From Amycolatopsis granulosa (GTDB lineage: Bacteria; Actinomycetota; Actinomycetes; Mycobacteriales; Pseudonocardiaceae), in the NCBI RefSeq assembly GCF_011758745.1, contig NZ_JAANOV010000001.1:5559990-5623989 (forward strand): a stretch of 64,000 nucleotides of DNA, in the 5' to 3' direction. The notes below the pieces were generated by a model, which saw nothing but the letters and a program-made list of their open reading frames with translations, did not search any database and had not been told where the DNA came from. Positions within the stretch are counted from its first letter, which is position 1, and each line of letters opens with the position of its first letter. Position numbers and translations under genes: made by a program. This document shows, piece after piece, positions 38,017 to 49,143 of the stretch.

Positions 38017-39183
38017 ATGACGGTTTCTGCTGAGAACACCGCTGCCGCTGCGGAGGCCGCCGTCCCGGCGGCCTCCCGCGCGGAACGGTTCACCGGGTAC
38101 GACGTCGCCGCCTTCGAGGTCCCCGGTGGCCGCGAGGAGAACTGGCGGTTCACCCCGATGAAGCGCCTGCGCGGGCTGCACGACGGCACCGCGACGGCCT
38201 CCGGCGAGGTCAAGATCGACGTCGACGCCGCCCCCGAGGTGCGCGTGGAGACCGTCGGCCGCGAGGACGAGCGCCTGGGCCAGGCCGGCGTGCCGAGCGA
38301 CCGGATCGCCGCGCAGGCCTACACCTCGTTCGCCGCGGCGACCCTGGTGACCCTGCCGAAGGAGACCCGCGCGTCCCGGCCGACCGTGCTGCGGCTGACC
38401 GGCCCGGGTGAGGGCAACACCGCCTACGGGCACGTGCAGGTGCGCGCCGAGGCCTACGCCGAGGGCGTGGTCGTGCTCGACCACCTCGGCTCCGGCACCT
38501 ACGCCGACAACGTCGAGTTCGTCGTCGGTGAGGGTGCGAAGCTCACCGTGGTCAGCGTCCAGGACTGGGCCGACGACGCGGTGCACGTCTCCGAGCAGCA
38601 CATCCGGCTCGGTAAGGACTCCACGGTCAAGCACATCGTCGTCACCCTGGGCGGCGACCTGGTGCGGGTGTCGCCCACGGCGAGCTTCGCCGACCGCGGC
38701 GGCGACGTGGAGATGCTGGGCCTGTACTTCGCCGACGCCGGTCAGCACCAGGAGCACCGCCTGTTCGTCGACCACGCGGTCCCGTACTGCAAGTCGAACG
38801 TGATGTACAAGGGCGCCCTGCAGGGCGACGACGCGCACACGGTGTGGATCGGCGACGTGCTGATCCGGGCCGCGGCCGAGGGCACCGAGACCTACGAGCT
38901 CAACCGCAACCTGGTGCTCACCACGGGCGCGCGTGCCGACTCGGTGCCGAACCTGGAGATCGAGACCGGTGAGATCGCCGGTGCCGGGCACGCGAGCGCC
39001 ACGGGAAGGTTCGACGACGAGCAGTTGTTCTACCTGCTGTCGCGCGGGATCGAGGAGGAGCAGGCGCGGCGGCTGGTCGTCCGCGGCTTCTTCCACGAGA
39101 TCCTGATGAAGATCGACGTCCCGGAGGTCCGCGAGCGCCTGGCCGAGGCGATCGAGGCCGAACTCGAAGCCGTCGGCAGCTGA
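38017..39183 (+). CDS. sufD: SufD, Fe-S cluster assembly subunit
   Basis: SufB-like beta-helix partner in SufBC2D, needed for iron entry. The 388-residue product has GREENWRFTPMKRLRGL near the N-terminus, HQEHRLFVDHAVPYCKSNVM with the conserved His in the middle and the terminal block LFYLLSRGIEEEQARRLVVR that is shared with SufB. Follows sufB by one base and precedes sufC by 42 bp. Confidence 0.95.
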   Translation: MTVSAENTAAAAEAAVPAASRAERFTGYDVAAFEVPGGREENWRFTPMKRLRGLHDGTATASGEVKIDVDAAPEVRVETVGREDERLGQAGVPSDRIAAQAYTSFAAATLVTLPKETRASRPTVLRLTGPGEGNTAYGHVQVRAEAYAEGVVVLDHLGSGTYADNVEFVVGEGAKLTVVSVQDWADDAVHVSEQHIRLGKDSTVKHIVVTLGGDLVRVSPTASFADRGGDVEMLGLYFADAGQHQEHRLFVDHAVPYCKSNVMYKGALQGDDAHTVWIGDVLIRAAAEGTETYELNRNLVLTTGARADSVPNLEIETGEIAGAGHASATGRFDDEQLFYLLSRGIEEEQARRLVVRGFFHEILMKIDVPEVRERLAEAIEAELEAVGS

Positions 39184-39225
39184 AGCCCTCCCCTTCCACC
39201 ACGAGAGACAGAGACGAACGAGGCC

Positions 39226-41329
<2,104 letters not shown>

Positions 41330-41773
41330 GTGAACCTGGAGAGCATGTACCAGGAGATCATCCTGGACCACTACAAGAACCCGCACGGCCACGGCCTGCG
41401 GGAGCCCTACGACGCCGAGTCGTTCCAGGTCAACCCGACCTGTGGCGATGAGATCACCCTCCGGCTCAAGGTCGAGGGCGACAAGGTCACCGACGTCTCC
41501 TACGAGGGGCAGGGCTGCTCGATCAGCCAGGCGTCCGCGTCGGTGCTGACCGATCTGGTGACCGGGCACACCGTCGGTGAGGCACTGTCCACGATGGACA
41601 CCTTCGTGGCGATGATGCAGAGCCGGGGCCAGATCGAGCCGGACGAGGATGTGCTGGAGGACGCGGTCGCCTTCGCCGGGGTGTCGAAGTACCCGGCGCG
41701 GGTGAAGTGCGCCCTGCTGGGCTGGATGGCGTTCAAGGATGCGCTGACCCGCACGAACGGAGCCGTGAAGTGA
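41330..41773 (+). CDS. sufU: SufU, zinc-dependent sulfurtransferase
   Basis: IscU-like protein of 147 residues that accepts sulfur from SufS. Zn ligands Cys and Asp in NPTCGDEITLRLKVEGD, Cys in YEGQGCSISQASASVL and Cys in YPARVKCALLGWMAFKDAL. Its GTG is the first codon after the sufS TAG. GTGA overlap with sufT. SufU-type rather than true scaffold IscU, judged by the insertion before the central Cys and its operon. Confidence 0.95.
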   Translation: MNLESMYQEIILDHYKNPHGHGLREPYDAESFQVNPTCGDEITLRLKVEGDKVTDVSYEGQGCSISQASASVLTDLVTGHTVGEALSTMDTFVAMMQSRGQIEPDEDVLEDAVAFAGVSKYPARVKCALLGWMAFKDALTRTNGAVK

Positions 41774-42162
41774 GCGAGGAGCAGACGCGCGAGGGCCGCA
41801 CCGCGGCGGACCTGCCGGAGCAGGCGCAGCCGCCGGCCGCGGACGTGGCCAAGATCGAGGACATCGAGGAGGCCATGCGGGACGTCGTGGACCCCGAGCT
41901 CGGCATCAACGTGGTCGACCTCGGGCTGGTCTACGACATCCGGGTGGAACCGGACAACACCGCCACCATCGACATGACGCTGACGTCGGCGGCCTGCCCG
42001 CTGACCGACGTGATCGAGGACCAGACGGCCTCGGTGCTGGTCGGCCAGGCCGGGGTGGTCAAGGACTTCCGGATCAACTGGGTCTGGATGCCGCCGTGGG
42101 GCCCGGAGAAGATCACCGACGACGGTCGCGAGCAGCTTCGCGCCCTCGGTTTCACCGTCTAG
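41770..42162 (+). CDS. sufT: SufT, MIP18/DUF59 Fe-S maturation factor
   Basis: 130-residue protein helping maturation of Fe-S proteins. After about 30 variable residues the DUF59 core appears: IEEAMRDVVDPELGINVVDL and IDMTLTSAACPLTDVI with the conserved Cys. The C-terminal WVWMPPWGPEKITDDGREQL is typical. GTG at 41770 overlaps the sufU stop. Last gene of the operon, followed by a strong terminator. Confidence 0.93.
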   Translation: MSEEQTREGRTAADLPEQAQPPAADVAKIEDIEEAMRDVVDPELGINVVDLGLVYDIRVEPDNTATIDMTLTSAACPLTDVIEDQTASVLVGQAGVVKDFRINWVWMPPWGPEKITDDGREQLRALGFTV

Positions 42163-42178
42163 ATCCGCACCCGTAGCA

Positions 42179-42229
42179 CAGCGCCGCCGCGGCCGGGCCC
42201 GTTCGGGCAAACCGGCCGCGGCGGCGCTG
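42179..42229. terminator. bidirectional terminator between sufT and the EAL/GGDEF gene
   Basis: Perfect 18-bp arms CAGCGCCGCCGCGGCCGG (42179-42196) and its complement (42212-42229) enclose a 15-nt loop that itself contains GCCCG/CGGGC. It stands between two convergent genes and can serve both strands. Confidence 0.85.
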
Positions 42230-42278
42230 TTCCCGCGTGCAGTGGTGTCGCCCCTCGTCCCAGTGAGCGTATAACGAC

Positions 42279-44030
42279 CTATACGGCGGGGCTCAGGCCG
42301 GCCGCGGACCGGTCCCGCTGCTCCGGCAGCCCGTGCCGCGACCGGCCACGCAGCACCTCGACCCGCTCGGAGCCCGGCCGGCCCAGCACCCAGCTCGACC
42401 CCGGCACCGCCTTCGCCCGCTTCTTCAGGGGCGCCAGCAGACGGGACGCCTCCCGGTAGGACTCGATCGTCGCCGTCGCGCACACCAGCGTCGCGAGCGA
42501 CACCGTCACCGGCATGCCTTCGGCCGACCACGGCACGTCCAGCAACGCCCCGGCGATCGTGCCGATCTCCGCCACGTCGCAGGCGATCAGGAAGTCGTCC
42601 CCGCCGACGTGGCTCACCACCATCCTCGGCAAGCGGGCCGCCAGATCCGTCAGAGCGCGCCCGATGGCGCGGATCAGGTCGTCCCCGGCCGCGAAGCCCG
42701 CGTTGTCGTTCACCGCCTTGAACGAGTCGACGTCCAGCCACGCCGCCACGAACGCCTCCCGGCCGGCGATCCGGCGGTCCACCTCCCGCGCCACCGTGTC
42801 GCTGCCGGGCAGCCGGGTGAGCGGGTTCAGCGCGGCCGCTTCCTCGACCTTCGCCTCCGCCACCCCGCGCACCACCTCGGTCACCAGCACCACGCCCAGG
42901 CAGCGGCCCGCGTCGTCGACCACCACCACGTCGTCGCCGGTGCGGCCCCAGTCCGCGTCGGTCACCAGCTCCAGCAGCTCCAAGGCCCCGGCGTCGGCGT
43001 GGATCGTGTGCGGGCTGTCCGCCAGCCGTTGCGCGCTGCGCCGCGCGTGCAGCGCGTGGCCGTACGGGCCGGTGACCGACACCAGGAACCGCGTGCGGTC
43101 GATCGACCACCGCGGGCGCCCCTCGGTGTCGATCCCGACGATCCCGGTGGGCGCGTCCGCGGCGGCGAGCGCGGACCGCACGTCGTCACAGGTCGCGTCG
43201 TGCGGCAGGGTGCTGGCCGGGCGCAGGAAGTCACGCACCCGCGGGGTGCCCGGCGGACCCGGTGCCACGCGCTCACCCGGGTCGGGGACGGCCGGGGTGA
43301 GCAGGTGACCGAGGCCGACAGCGTCCCCCGCCGGCGCGAACAGGTTGCCCTGGGCGATGCGCACCCCCAGCCGCCGCGCCGCCCCCAGCTGCGCCTCGGT
43401 CTCGATCCCGGTCGCCACGAGCCGGGCGTTGCGGCGGGCGGCGAAGTGCAGCAGCGACTCCACGACGGCCACCGAACCGGCGTCGGAGGGCAGCCCGCGC
43501 AACACGCTGTGGTCCAGCTTGAGGACGTCCACCGGCGCCGCCGCGAGGAGTGTGAACGGTACGTCGCCGCGCCCGAGACCGTCCAGTGCCAGCCGGAACC
43601 CCAGCCGGCGCAGCCGCGTCAGCCCGGCGAGCAGCTGCTCCGGCGCGACCCCGCCGAACGGCGGGCCGACCTCGAGCACCACCTCGCGCGGCCGCTTGCC
43701 GGCGCGCGCGAGGGCGTCCATCAGCGGATCCACCGACCCGGCCGCGGCGGTGGCCGCCGTCAGGTTCAGGTGCACCGGCAGCAGCGTCTGCTGGTCGGCT
43801 TCGGTGCGCACGGCTTCGCAGGCCAGCGCGAGGTCGGTTTCGACCAGACGCCCTTCGCGGCGCGCGGTGTCGAGCAGCTCGTGCACGCACCCCTCGGCGG
43901 GACGGGCCAGCGCTTCGAGCGCGAGCATGCCGCCGGTGTGCAGGCTGTAGAGCGGCTGGAAGGCGAACCGGACTGGGCGCACGGGCCCGATCTTGGCTGG
44001 TGCGGTGCCCGCGGTGAAAGAGATGTCCAC
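42279..44030 (-). CDS. EAL-CBS-GGDEF domain protein, probably degenerate
   Basis: 583-residue soluble protein with reversed domain order. EAL domain at about 20-250: LALEALARP keeps the signature Glu, but the metal-binding DDFG block reads LDGLGRG and the AEGVE block reads ATGIE, so phosphodiesterase activity is doubtful. A CBS-like region (about 290-410) follows, then GGDEF at about 420-560 with the active loop as VGGDDFLI. It may bind rather than turn over cyclic di-GMP, or retain weak cyclase activity. GTG start with GAGGTGA 6 nt upstream. Confidence 0.87.
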   Translation of the reverse strand: MDISFTAGTAPAKIGPVRPVRFAFQPLYSLHTGGMLALEALARPAEGCVHELLDTARREGRLVETDLALACEAVRTEADQQTLLPVHLNLTAATAAAGSVDPLMDALARAGKRPREVVLEVGPPFGGVAPEQLLAGLTRLRRLGFRLALDGLGRGDVPFTLLAAAPVDVLKLDHSVLRGLPSDAGSVAVVESLLHFAARRNARLVATGIETEAQLGAARRLGVRIAQGNLFAPAGDAVGLGHLLTPAVPDPGERVAPGPPGTPRVRDFLRPASTLPHDATCDDVRSALAAADAPTGIVGIDTEGRPRWSIDRTRFLVSVTGPYGHALHARRSAQRLADSPHTIHADAGALELLELVTDADWGRTGDDVVVVDDAGRCLGVVLVTEVVRGVAEAKVEEAAALNPLTRLPGSDTVAREVDRRIAGREAFVAAWLDVDSFKAVNDNAGFAAGDDLIRAIGRALTDLAARLPRMVVSHVGGDDFLIACDVAEIGTIAGALLDVPWSAEGMPVTVSLATLVCATATIESYREASRLLAPLKKRAKAVPGSSWVLGRPGSERVEVLRGRSRHGLPEQRDRSAAGLSPAV

Positions 44031-44086
44031 TGATGTTCACCTCGGGTGCGCTCACCGTATGCCCCCACCGGGTGTCCCCGTACCGA

Positions 44087-44092
44087 TACGGT
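44087..44092 (+). promoter_or_regulatory. -10 of a leaderless dgt transcript
   Basis: TACGGT lies 7 nt before the ATG at 44100, with no Shine-Dalgarno. It overlaps the small dyad ACCG-ATA-CGGT (44082-44092). The 69-bp gap is shared with the divergent EAL/GGDEF gene. Confidence 0.45.
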
Positions 44093-44099
44093 GACACGC

Positions 44100-45656
44100 A
44101 TGGAACTCGATCCGCGGACGCTTCGCCGGGAGAACGCCAAGGAACCGGCCTGGTCCGATCTGGCCGACAACCCGTTCCGGGCCGACCGGGACCGGATCGT
44201 GGTGTCGCCGTTCTTCGCCCGGCTCGGTGGCGTGACCCAGGTGGTGAGCGCTGCCGGGTCCGGCCTGCTGCACAACCGCCTCACGCACAGCCTCAAGGTC
44301 GCCCAGGTCGCCCGGGCGATCTCGGAGCGGCTGCTGTCCGCGGTGGACTCGGCCGAGCTGATCGGCAAGCTCGGCGGGCTGGACCCGGACGTCGCCGAGG
44401 CCGCCGCGCTGGCCCACGACCTCGGGCACCCGCCGTTCGGGCACCTGGGGGAGCAGGTGCTGGACCGCATCGCCCGCCACCGGTTCTCGCTGCCCGACGG
44501 GTTCGAAGGCAACGCGCAGACCTTCCGGATCATCACCACGACCGACGTGCGCGGCCCGGCGGCCGTCGGGCTCGACCTCACCGCGGCGGTGCGGGCGGCG
44601 GTCCTGAAGTACCCGTGGGCCCGGCTGCACTGGCCCGATCCGCACCCGTCCGCGATGCGGATCCCGCCGCGTGGTGCCGCCGAACCGGACGACGCGCCGG
44701 GCACCGGGTCGAGCAAGTTCTCCGCGTACTGCACCGAACTGGACGACGTCGTGGCGGCGCGCCGGTCGTTCGCGGGGCGGATCGAACCGTGGCAGCAGAC
44801 GGTCGAGGCGTCGGTGATGGACACCGCCGACGACCTCGCCTACGCGATCCACGACATCCAGGACTTCCACCGCATCGGGGTGCTGCAGCACGCGCCGGTC
44901 GCGGCCGAGCTGGGGGAGTGGCTGGACCACGCCCTCGACCTGGCCGCGCTCGACAACGCCACGCTCGCGGCGCAGATCCGCCGCCCGGGCCGCTCGCTGG
45001 AACAGCTGCGGCGGCGCATGCACGCCAAGGACGCGTGGATCGTCGACGACGACGCCTTCGCCCGCGCCGTGTCCCGGATCCGGGCCGAACTGGTCGACGG
45101 CCTGCTCGCCACCCCGTTCGACGGTTCGATCGAGGCCGAGCAGACCACGGCCGCGTTCTCTGCGCAGTGGACGCACCGGCTGGTGGACGGCGTGGTCGTG
45201 CTGCCGGCGCCGTCCACCCGGGCCGGGCACGTGTCGCTGCGGACCGCCCAGTGGCACGAGGTGCAGGTGCTCAAGTTCGTGCACCGCAGGTTCGTGCTGC
45301 TGCGGCCGGAACTGGCGCTGCACCAGCGGGGGCAGGCGTCGTTGCTGACCACGCTCGTGGACGCGCTGGATGCGTGGCTGGGTGACCGGGACGAGGCGTC
45401 CCGGCTGCCGCGGCGCTTGCACGACCTGGTCGAGCTGGCGCAGTCGGAGTTCGAGGACCTCGCCCGCGACGCGCCCGAACTGCTGGTCGGAGCCACCGGC
45501 GAGCCGGTGACCGGCGCGGACGCGGTGCGCAGCCTCGCGCGGGGCCGCGCGGTGATCGACTTCGTGTCCTCGCTGACCGACAAGCAGGCGGTCACCCTGC
45601 TGGAGGCCCTGTCCGGGCGGTCCTCGCAACCCTGGTCGGATTCTTTCGTGCTGTAG
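44100..45656 (+). CDS. dgt: dNTP triphosphohydrolase (Dgt-like HD domain)
   Basis: Hydrolyses dGTP or other dNTPs to nucleoside and triphosphate. The 518-residue product contains NRLTHSLKVAQVARAI with the first His, HDLGHPPFGHLGEQVLD with the HD pair, and VMDTADDLAYAIHDIQDFHR with the last Asp: the full HD-domain metal set. An insertion DDAPGTGSSKFSAYC follows the FRIITT block. ATG at 44100 chosen; GTG at 44091 is in frame. Confidence 0.9.
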   Translation: MELDPRTLRRENAKEPAWSDLADNPFRADRDRIVVSPFFARLGGVTQVVSAAGSGLLHNRLTHSLKVAQVARAISERLLSAVDSAELIGKLGGLDPDVAEAAALAHDLGHPPFGHLGEQVLDRIARHRFSLPDGFEGNAQTFRIITTTDVRGPAAVGLDLTAAVRAAVLKYPWARLHWPDPHPSAMRIPPRGAAEPDDAPGTGSSKFSAYCTELDDVVAARRSFAGRIEPWQQTVEASVMDTADDLAYAIHDIQDFHRIGVLQHAPVAAELGEWLDHALDLAALDNATLAAQIRRPGRSLEQLRRRMHAKDAWIVDDDAFARAVSRIRAELVDGLLATPFDGSIEAEQTTAAFSAQWTHRLVDGVVVLPAPSTRAGHVSLRTAQWHEVQVLKFVHRRFVLLRPELALHQRGQASLLTTLVDALDAWLGDRDEASRLPRRLHDLVELAQSEFEDLARDAPELLVGATGEPVTGADAVRSLARGRAVIDFVSSLTDKQAVTLLEALSGRSSQPWSDSFVL

Positions 45657-45727
45657 GGGCCGGTTGCCCGCTGCCGGTGGCCGGGTGAGGACGGCCACCG
45701 CGGGGAAAATCGCTGGACGGTGATCCG

Positions 45728-45733
45728 TACACT
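45728..45733 (+). promoter_or_regulatory. -10 of the ABC-F leader transcript
   Basis: TACACT; seven bases downstream of its last T is the G of the GTG that opens a six-codon uORF, the spacing of a leaderless start. Confidence 0.5.
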
Positions 45734-45739
45734 GGAGAC

Positions 45740-45760
45740 GTGGACGTCCAGTTGGAGTAG
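45740..45760 (+). CDS. six-codon upstream ORF before the ABC-F gene
   Basis: GTG then codons for Asp-Val-Gln-Leu-Glu and TAG. Its first base falls exactly at the predicted transcription start, so it could be translated leaderlessly. It ends one base before CTCC (45761-45764), which can pair with the GGAG of the ABC-F ribosome site at 45824-45827. A regulatory leader peptide is inferred, not shown. Confidence 0.4.
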   Translation: MDVQLE

Positions 45761-45763
45761 CTC

Positions 45764-45795
45764 CGGGCCCGGCCCCGCCAAACCCGGCGGGCCCG
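45764..45795 (+). promoter_or_regulatory. GC-rich leader hairpin upstream of the ABC-F gene
   Basis: CGGGCCCG (45764-45771) with the following CCGCC can pair with GGCGGGCCCG (45786-45795) around a short AAACCC-containing loop. Placed between the uORF and the ABC-F start, it could be an attenuator or a translation-blocking stem. Confidence 0.4.
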
Positions 45796-45834
45796 TCGAC
45801 GTCTCCTGTCCACCCCCGATTCCGGGAGTTCTTC

Positions 45835-47463
45835 GTGATCACGGCCACCGGCCTCGAACTGCGCGCCGGGTCGCGCATCCTGCTGTCCGACACCACCCTG
45901 CGCATCCAGCCGGGCGATCGCATCGGCCTGGTCGGCCGCAACGGTGCCGGCAAGACCACCACGCTGAAGGTCCTCGCCGGCGAGGGCGAGCCCTACGCGG
46001 GCGAGGTGCGCCGCGGCAGCGAGCTCGGCTACCTGCCCCAGGACCCCCGCGAGGGTGATCTCTCCGTCACGGCCAAGGACCGCGTCCTGTCCGCCCGCGG
46101 TCTCGACTCCCTGCTGCGGGACATGGAGAAGGCACAGACCGCCATGTCCGAGCTGGTCGACGACGCCGAACGGGACCGCGCCATCCGCAAGTACGGCCGG
46201 CTCGAGGAGCGGTTCGCCTCGCTCGGCGGGTACGCCGCCGAGAGCGAGGCCGCCCGCATCTGCGCGAACCTGGGCCTGGCCGACCGGGTCCTCGCGCAAC
46301 CCCTGCGCACCCTCTCCGGCGGCCAGCGTCGCCGTGTCGAGCTGGCCCGCATCCTGTTCGCCGCCTCCGACGTCGGCGCGTCCGGCCGCTCCGACACGAT
46401 CCTGCTGCTGGACGAGCCGACCAACCACCTCGACGCCGACTCCATCAACTGGCTGCGTGGTTTCCTCAAGGGCCACGAGGGCGGTCTCGTGGTGATCAGC
46501 CACGACGTGGACCTGCTGGCCGAGGTCGTGAACAAGGTGTGGTTCCTCGACGCGACCCGTGGCGAGCTCGACTCCTACAACATGACCTGGTCCCGCTACC
46601 TGGAGGCGCGCGCCACCGACGAGAAGCGCCGCCGCCGCGAGCGGGCCAACGCCGAGAAGAAGGCCGCCGCGCTGCAAGCGCAGGCCGCCAAGCTCGGCGC
46701 GAAGGCCACCAAGGCCGTGGCGGCCAAGAACATGGCCCGCCGCGCCGAGCAGATGCTCGCCGGGCTCGACGAGCAGCGTCACGCGGACAAGGTGGCGCAC
46801 ATCAAGTTCCCCGCGCCGGCCCCGTGCGGGCGCACTCCGCTCACCGCCGACGGACTGTCCAAATCGTACGGTTCGCTGGAAATCTTCACCGGCGTCGACC
46901 TCGCGATCGACCGGGGCACCAAGGTCGTCGTCCTCGGTCTCAACGGCGCCGGCAAGACCACCCTGCTGCGGCTGCTGGGCGGAATGGAGAAACCGGATAC
47001 CGGCAGTGTCGTGGCCGGGCACGGACTGCGCCTGGGCTATTACGCGCAGGAACACGAAACCCTCGACCACGACGCGAGCGTCTGGGCGAACATCCGGCAT
47101 CTCGCTCCGGACACCGGTGCGCAGGAGCTGCGGAACCTGCTCGGCTCGTTCCTGTTCACCGGCGAGCAACTGGACCAGCCGGCCGGCACGCTCTCCGGTG
47201 GCGAGAAGACCCGGCTCGCGCTCGCCGGGCTGGTGTCCAGCGCCGCCAATGTGCTGCTGCTGGACGAACCGACCAACAACCTGGACCCGGCCAGCCGGGA
47301 GCAGGTGCTCAACGCCCTGCGCAGCTATACGGGAGCGGTTGTCCTGGTCACCCACGACCCCGGCGCCGTCGAGGCGCTGGAACCCGAGAAGGTGATCCTC
47401 TTGCCGGACGGTACCGAGGATCACTGGTCGGATGATTACCTGGAACTCGTCCAGTTGGCATGA
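45835..47463 (+). CDS. ABC-F family ATPase (ribosome-associated)
   Basis: 542-residue soluble protein with two ABC domains joined by a basic linker. Domain 1: Walker A LVGRNGAGKTTTLKVLAG, signature LSGGQRRRVELARILF, Walker B ILLLDEPTNHLDADS. Linker about 245-310 is Lys/Arg/Ala rich (EKRRRRERANAEKKAAAL). Domain 2: VLGLNGAGKTTLLRLLGG, LSGGEKTRLALAGLV, VLLLDEPTNNLDP. No membrane segments, so a translation factor or antibiotic-resistance type rather than a transporter. GTG at 45835 with GGGAG 7 nt upstream. Corresponds to Rv1473 by position. Confidence 0.9.
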   Translation: MITATGLELRAGSRILLSDTTLRIQPGDRIGLVGRNGAGKTTTLKVLAGEGEPYAGEVRRGSELGYLPQDPREGDLSVTAKDRVLSARGLDSLLRDMEKAQTAMSELVDDAERDRAIRKYGRLEERFASLGGYAAESEAARICANLGLADRVLAQPLRTLSGGQRRRVELARILFAASDVGASGRSDTILLLDEPTNHLDADSINWLRGFLKGHEGGLVVISHDVDLLAEVVNKVWFLDATRGELDSYNMTWSRYLEARATDEKRRRRERANAEKKAAALQAQAAKLGAKATKAVAAKNMARRAEQMLAGLDEQRHADKVAHIKFPAPAPCGRTPLTADGLSKSYGSLEIFTGVDLAIDRGTKVVVLGLNGAGKTTLLRLLGGMEKPDTGSVVAGHGLRLGYYAQEHETLDHDASVWANIRHLAPDTGAQELRNLLGSFLFTGEQLDQPAGTLSGGEKTRLALAGLVSSAANVLLLDEPTNNLDPASREQVLNALRSYTGAVVLVTHDPGAVEALEPEKVILLPDGTEDHWSDDYLELVQLA

Positions 47464-47639
47464 TGTAAACAATGGAGCCGGTCCTTAGTTGGACTAGGCA
47501 ACCACCTGGAACGGCGCAATTTTTCCGCCATTGGGCAGGTTTTTCGCGCCTCGTCTGGCAAATTCCCGGTTCGTGTTCGATCATTGCGTGACGAGGCCCA
47601 CTGTGGCCTGCCAACGCGAACTGGTGGAGGCGGAACGAC

Positions 47640-47849
47640 GTGGCTGACCTGAAGAAGGGCGCGCGGATCACCGGCAGCACGCGTGACAAGCTCGCCGCTG
47701 ACCTGAAGAAGAAATATGAGAAGGGTGCGAGTATTCGGGCCCTGGCCGAGTCGACCGGACGCTCGTACGGTTTTGTGCACCGCGTACTTTCCGAATCCGG
47801 TGTGCAGTTGCGCGGGCGCGGCGGAGCGACACGAGCTAAGAAGAAGTAG
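47640..47849 (+). CDS. small helix-turn-helix protein (Rv1473A-like)
   Basis: 69-residue basic protein: ITGSTRDKLAADLKKKYEKG is followed by the HTH ASIRALAESTGRSYGFVHRV and a basic tail. Probably DNA-binding; similar small proteins follow the ABC-F gene in related actinobacteria. GTG at 47640 with GGAGG 10 nt upstream. Its last 14 bases overlap the convergent membrane protein gene. The 176-bp gap before it is relatively AT-rich and probably holds its own promoter. Confidence 0.85.
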   Translation: MADLKKGARITGSTRDKLAADLKKKYEKGASIRALAESTGRSYGFVHRVLSESGVQLRGRGGATRAKKK

Positions 47850-49143
47850 GCCCGGCGTCGGCGGCTTCGGCACGGCGGAAGCACAATGCCGCGCCGATGA
47901 GCACGCACGGGTACAGCAGGTACCCGAAGCGCGTGGCGGGCGTCAGGAGGGTGAAGGCGCTCAGCCCGGCGGCGATGCGCCACAACGCGTCCGATCCCGC
48001 GACGGGCGGACGCCGCAGCAACCAGACGATGATCGCGGCGGCGGCGCCGACGAGCAGGATGAACGCGGCCACTTTCCCGGCCGGTCCGATACCGGCGATG
48101 AGGTGACCCGGCAGCGGGCTCGCCGCCGGTGACGTCACCTGGCCCAGGCCGGCCGGGAACCGGATCACGTGCTCGACGAACGCGTGCGGATCGACCACGA
48201 ACACCGGGACGTTCAGCACCAGGCACGCGGCGACGGTCGTGCCGGCGAAGCGCGCCAGGGCTTTGCGGCCCAGGCGGGCGAAGATCAGCACGGCCAGCAC
48301 CACCGCGGCCGGTGCGACGATGAGCTTCGCGCTGATCACCAGCGCGAGCACGGTGCCGCTCGCCCTCGGCCGGTCCCGCGCGGCGAGCGCCGCGGCGACC
48401 AGCAACAGACCGACGATCGCCAGGTCCGGCCCGGCGACCGCCCAGGTCAGCGCGGTCAGCGGGAAGGCCATGGCCAGCTGGGCCGCGCGCACCGGCACCC
48501 GGGGGGAACCGATCAGCCGCAGCGTCAGCCAGGCGCACACGCATGCGGTGAGGACGAACATCAGCCGCGCGTCGGTGAGGGCGTCGGCGACCGGGCCGCC
48601 GCCGAACAGGGCGCGCGGCAGGCCGAACACGGCCATCACCGGGCCGTAGGGGGTGTAGTCGTTGACCTCGGGCACGCGGGCGAGCGCGGTGACGTCCACG
48701 TACGGCGTGCCGTGCTCCAGCAGCAGACGCGCGGAGCGTTCGATCACCCACACCTCGGGCTGGGCGCTCCAGGAGAACGGCGTGTTCAGCCAGTCGGTGC
48801 CGGTGAGACGGCGGATCACCAGGACGACCAGGGGAAGCAGCATCGACAGCACGGCGATGGCCGCGAGGCCCAGCCAGCGGGAGCGCAGCGGGCCGCCCGG
48901 CCGGCGCGCCGTCATCAGCCAGCCGGTGTGCGCGGCGGCCAGGCCGTAGCCGAACGCCGCGCACGTGCCCCAGATGCGGAAGCCGTAGAACTCGCCGGTC
49001 AGCGCGAGTGCGACCGCGTAGACGGCACACCCGAGGTAGAACAGCAGGTCGACAGCCAGCGGATGCGTCCGGAGCAGTACGCGCGTGCGTGCGAACGCGG
49101 TGACCGGGACCGGCGGGCGCGTTGCGGTGCGCTCTGTGGTCAC
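47836..49143 (-). CDS. GT87/DUF2029-like membrane glycosyltransferase
   Basis: 435-residue polytopic protein with about ten hydrophobic segments, similar in layout to polyprenol-phosphate-mannose-dependent GT87 enzymes: VPEVNDYTPYGPVMAVFGLP after the first extracytoplasmic loop and WAVAGPDLAIVGLLLVAAAL. GTG at 49143; no clear catalytic residue can be fixed by eye. Likely envelope glycan synthesis (inference). Convergent overlap with the small HTH gene. Confidence 0.7.
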   Translation of the reverse strand: MTTERTATRPPVPVTAFARTRVLLRTHPLAVDLLFYLGCAVYAVALALTGEFYGFRIWGTCAAFGYGLAAAHTGWLMTARRPGGPLRSRWLGLAAIAVLSMLLPLVVLVIRRLTGTDWLNTPFSWSAQPEVWVIERSARLLLEHGTPYVDVTALARVPEVNDYTPYGPVMAVFGLPRALFGGGPVADALTDARLMFVLTACVCAWLTLRLIGSPRVPVRAAQLAMAFPLTALTWAVAGPDLAIVGLLLVAAALAARDRPRASGTVLALVISAKLIVAPAAVVLAVLIFARLGRKALARFAGTTVAACLVLNVPVFVVDPHAFVEHVIRFPAGLGQVTSPAASPLPGHLIAGIGPAGKVAAFILLVGAAAAIIVWLLRRPPVAGSDALWRIAAGLSAFTLLTPATRFGYLLYPCVLIGAALCFRRAEAADAGPTSS

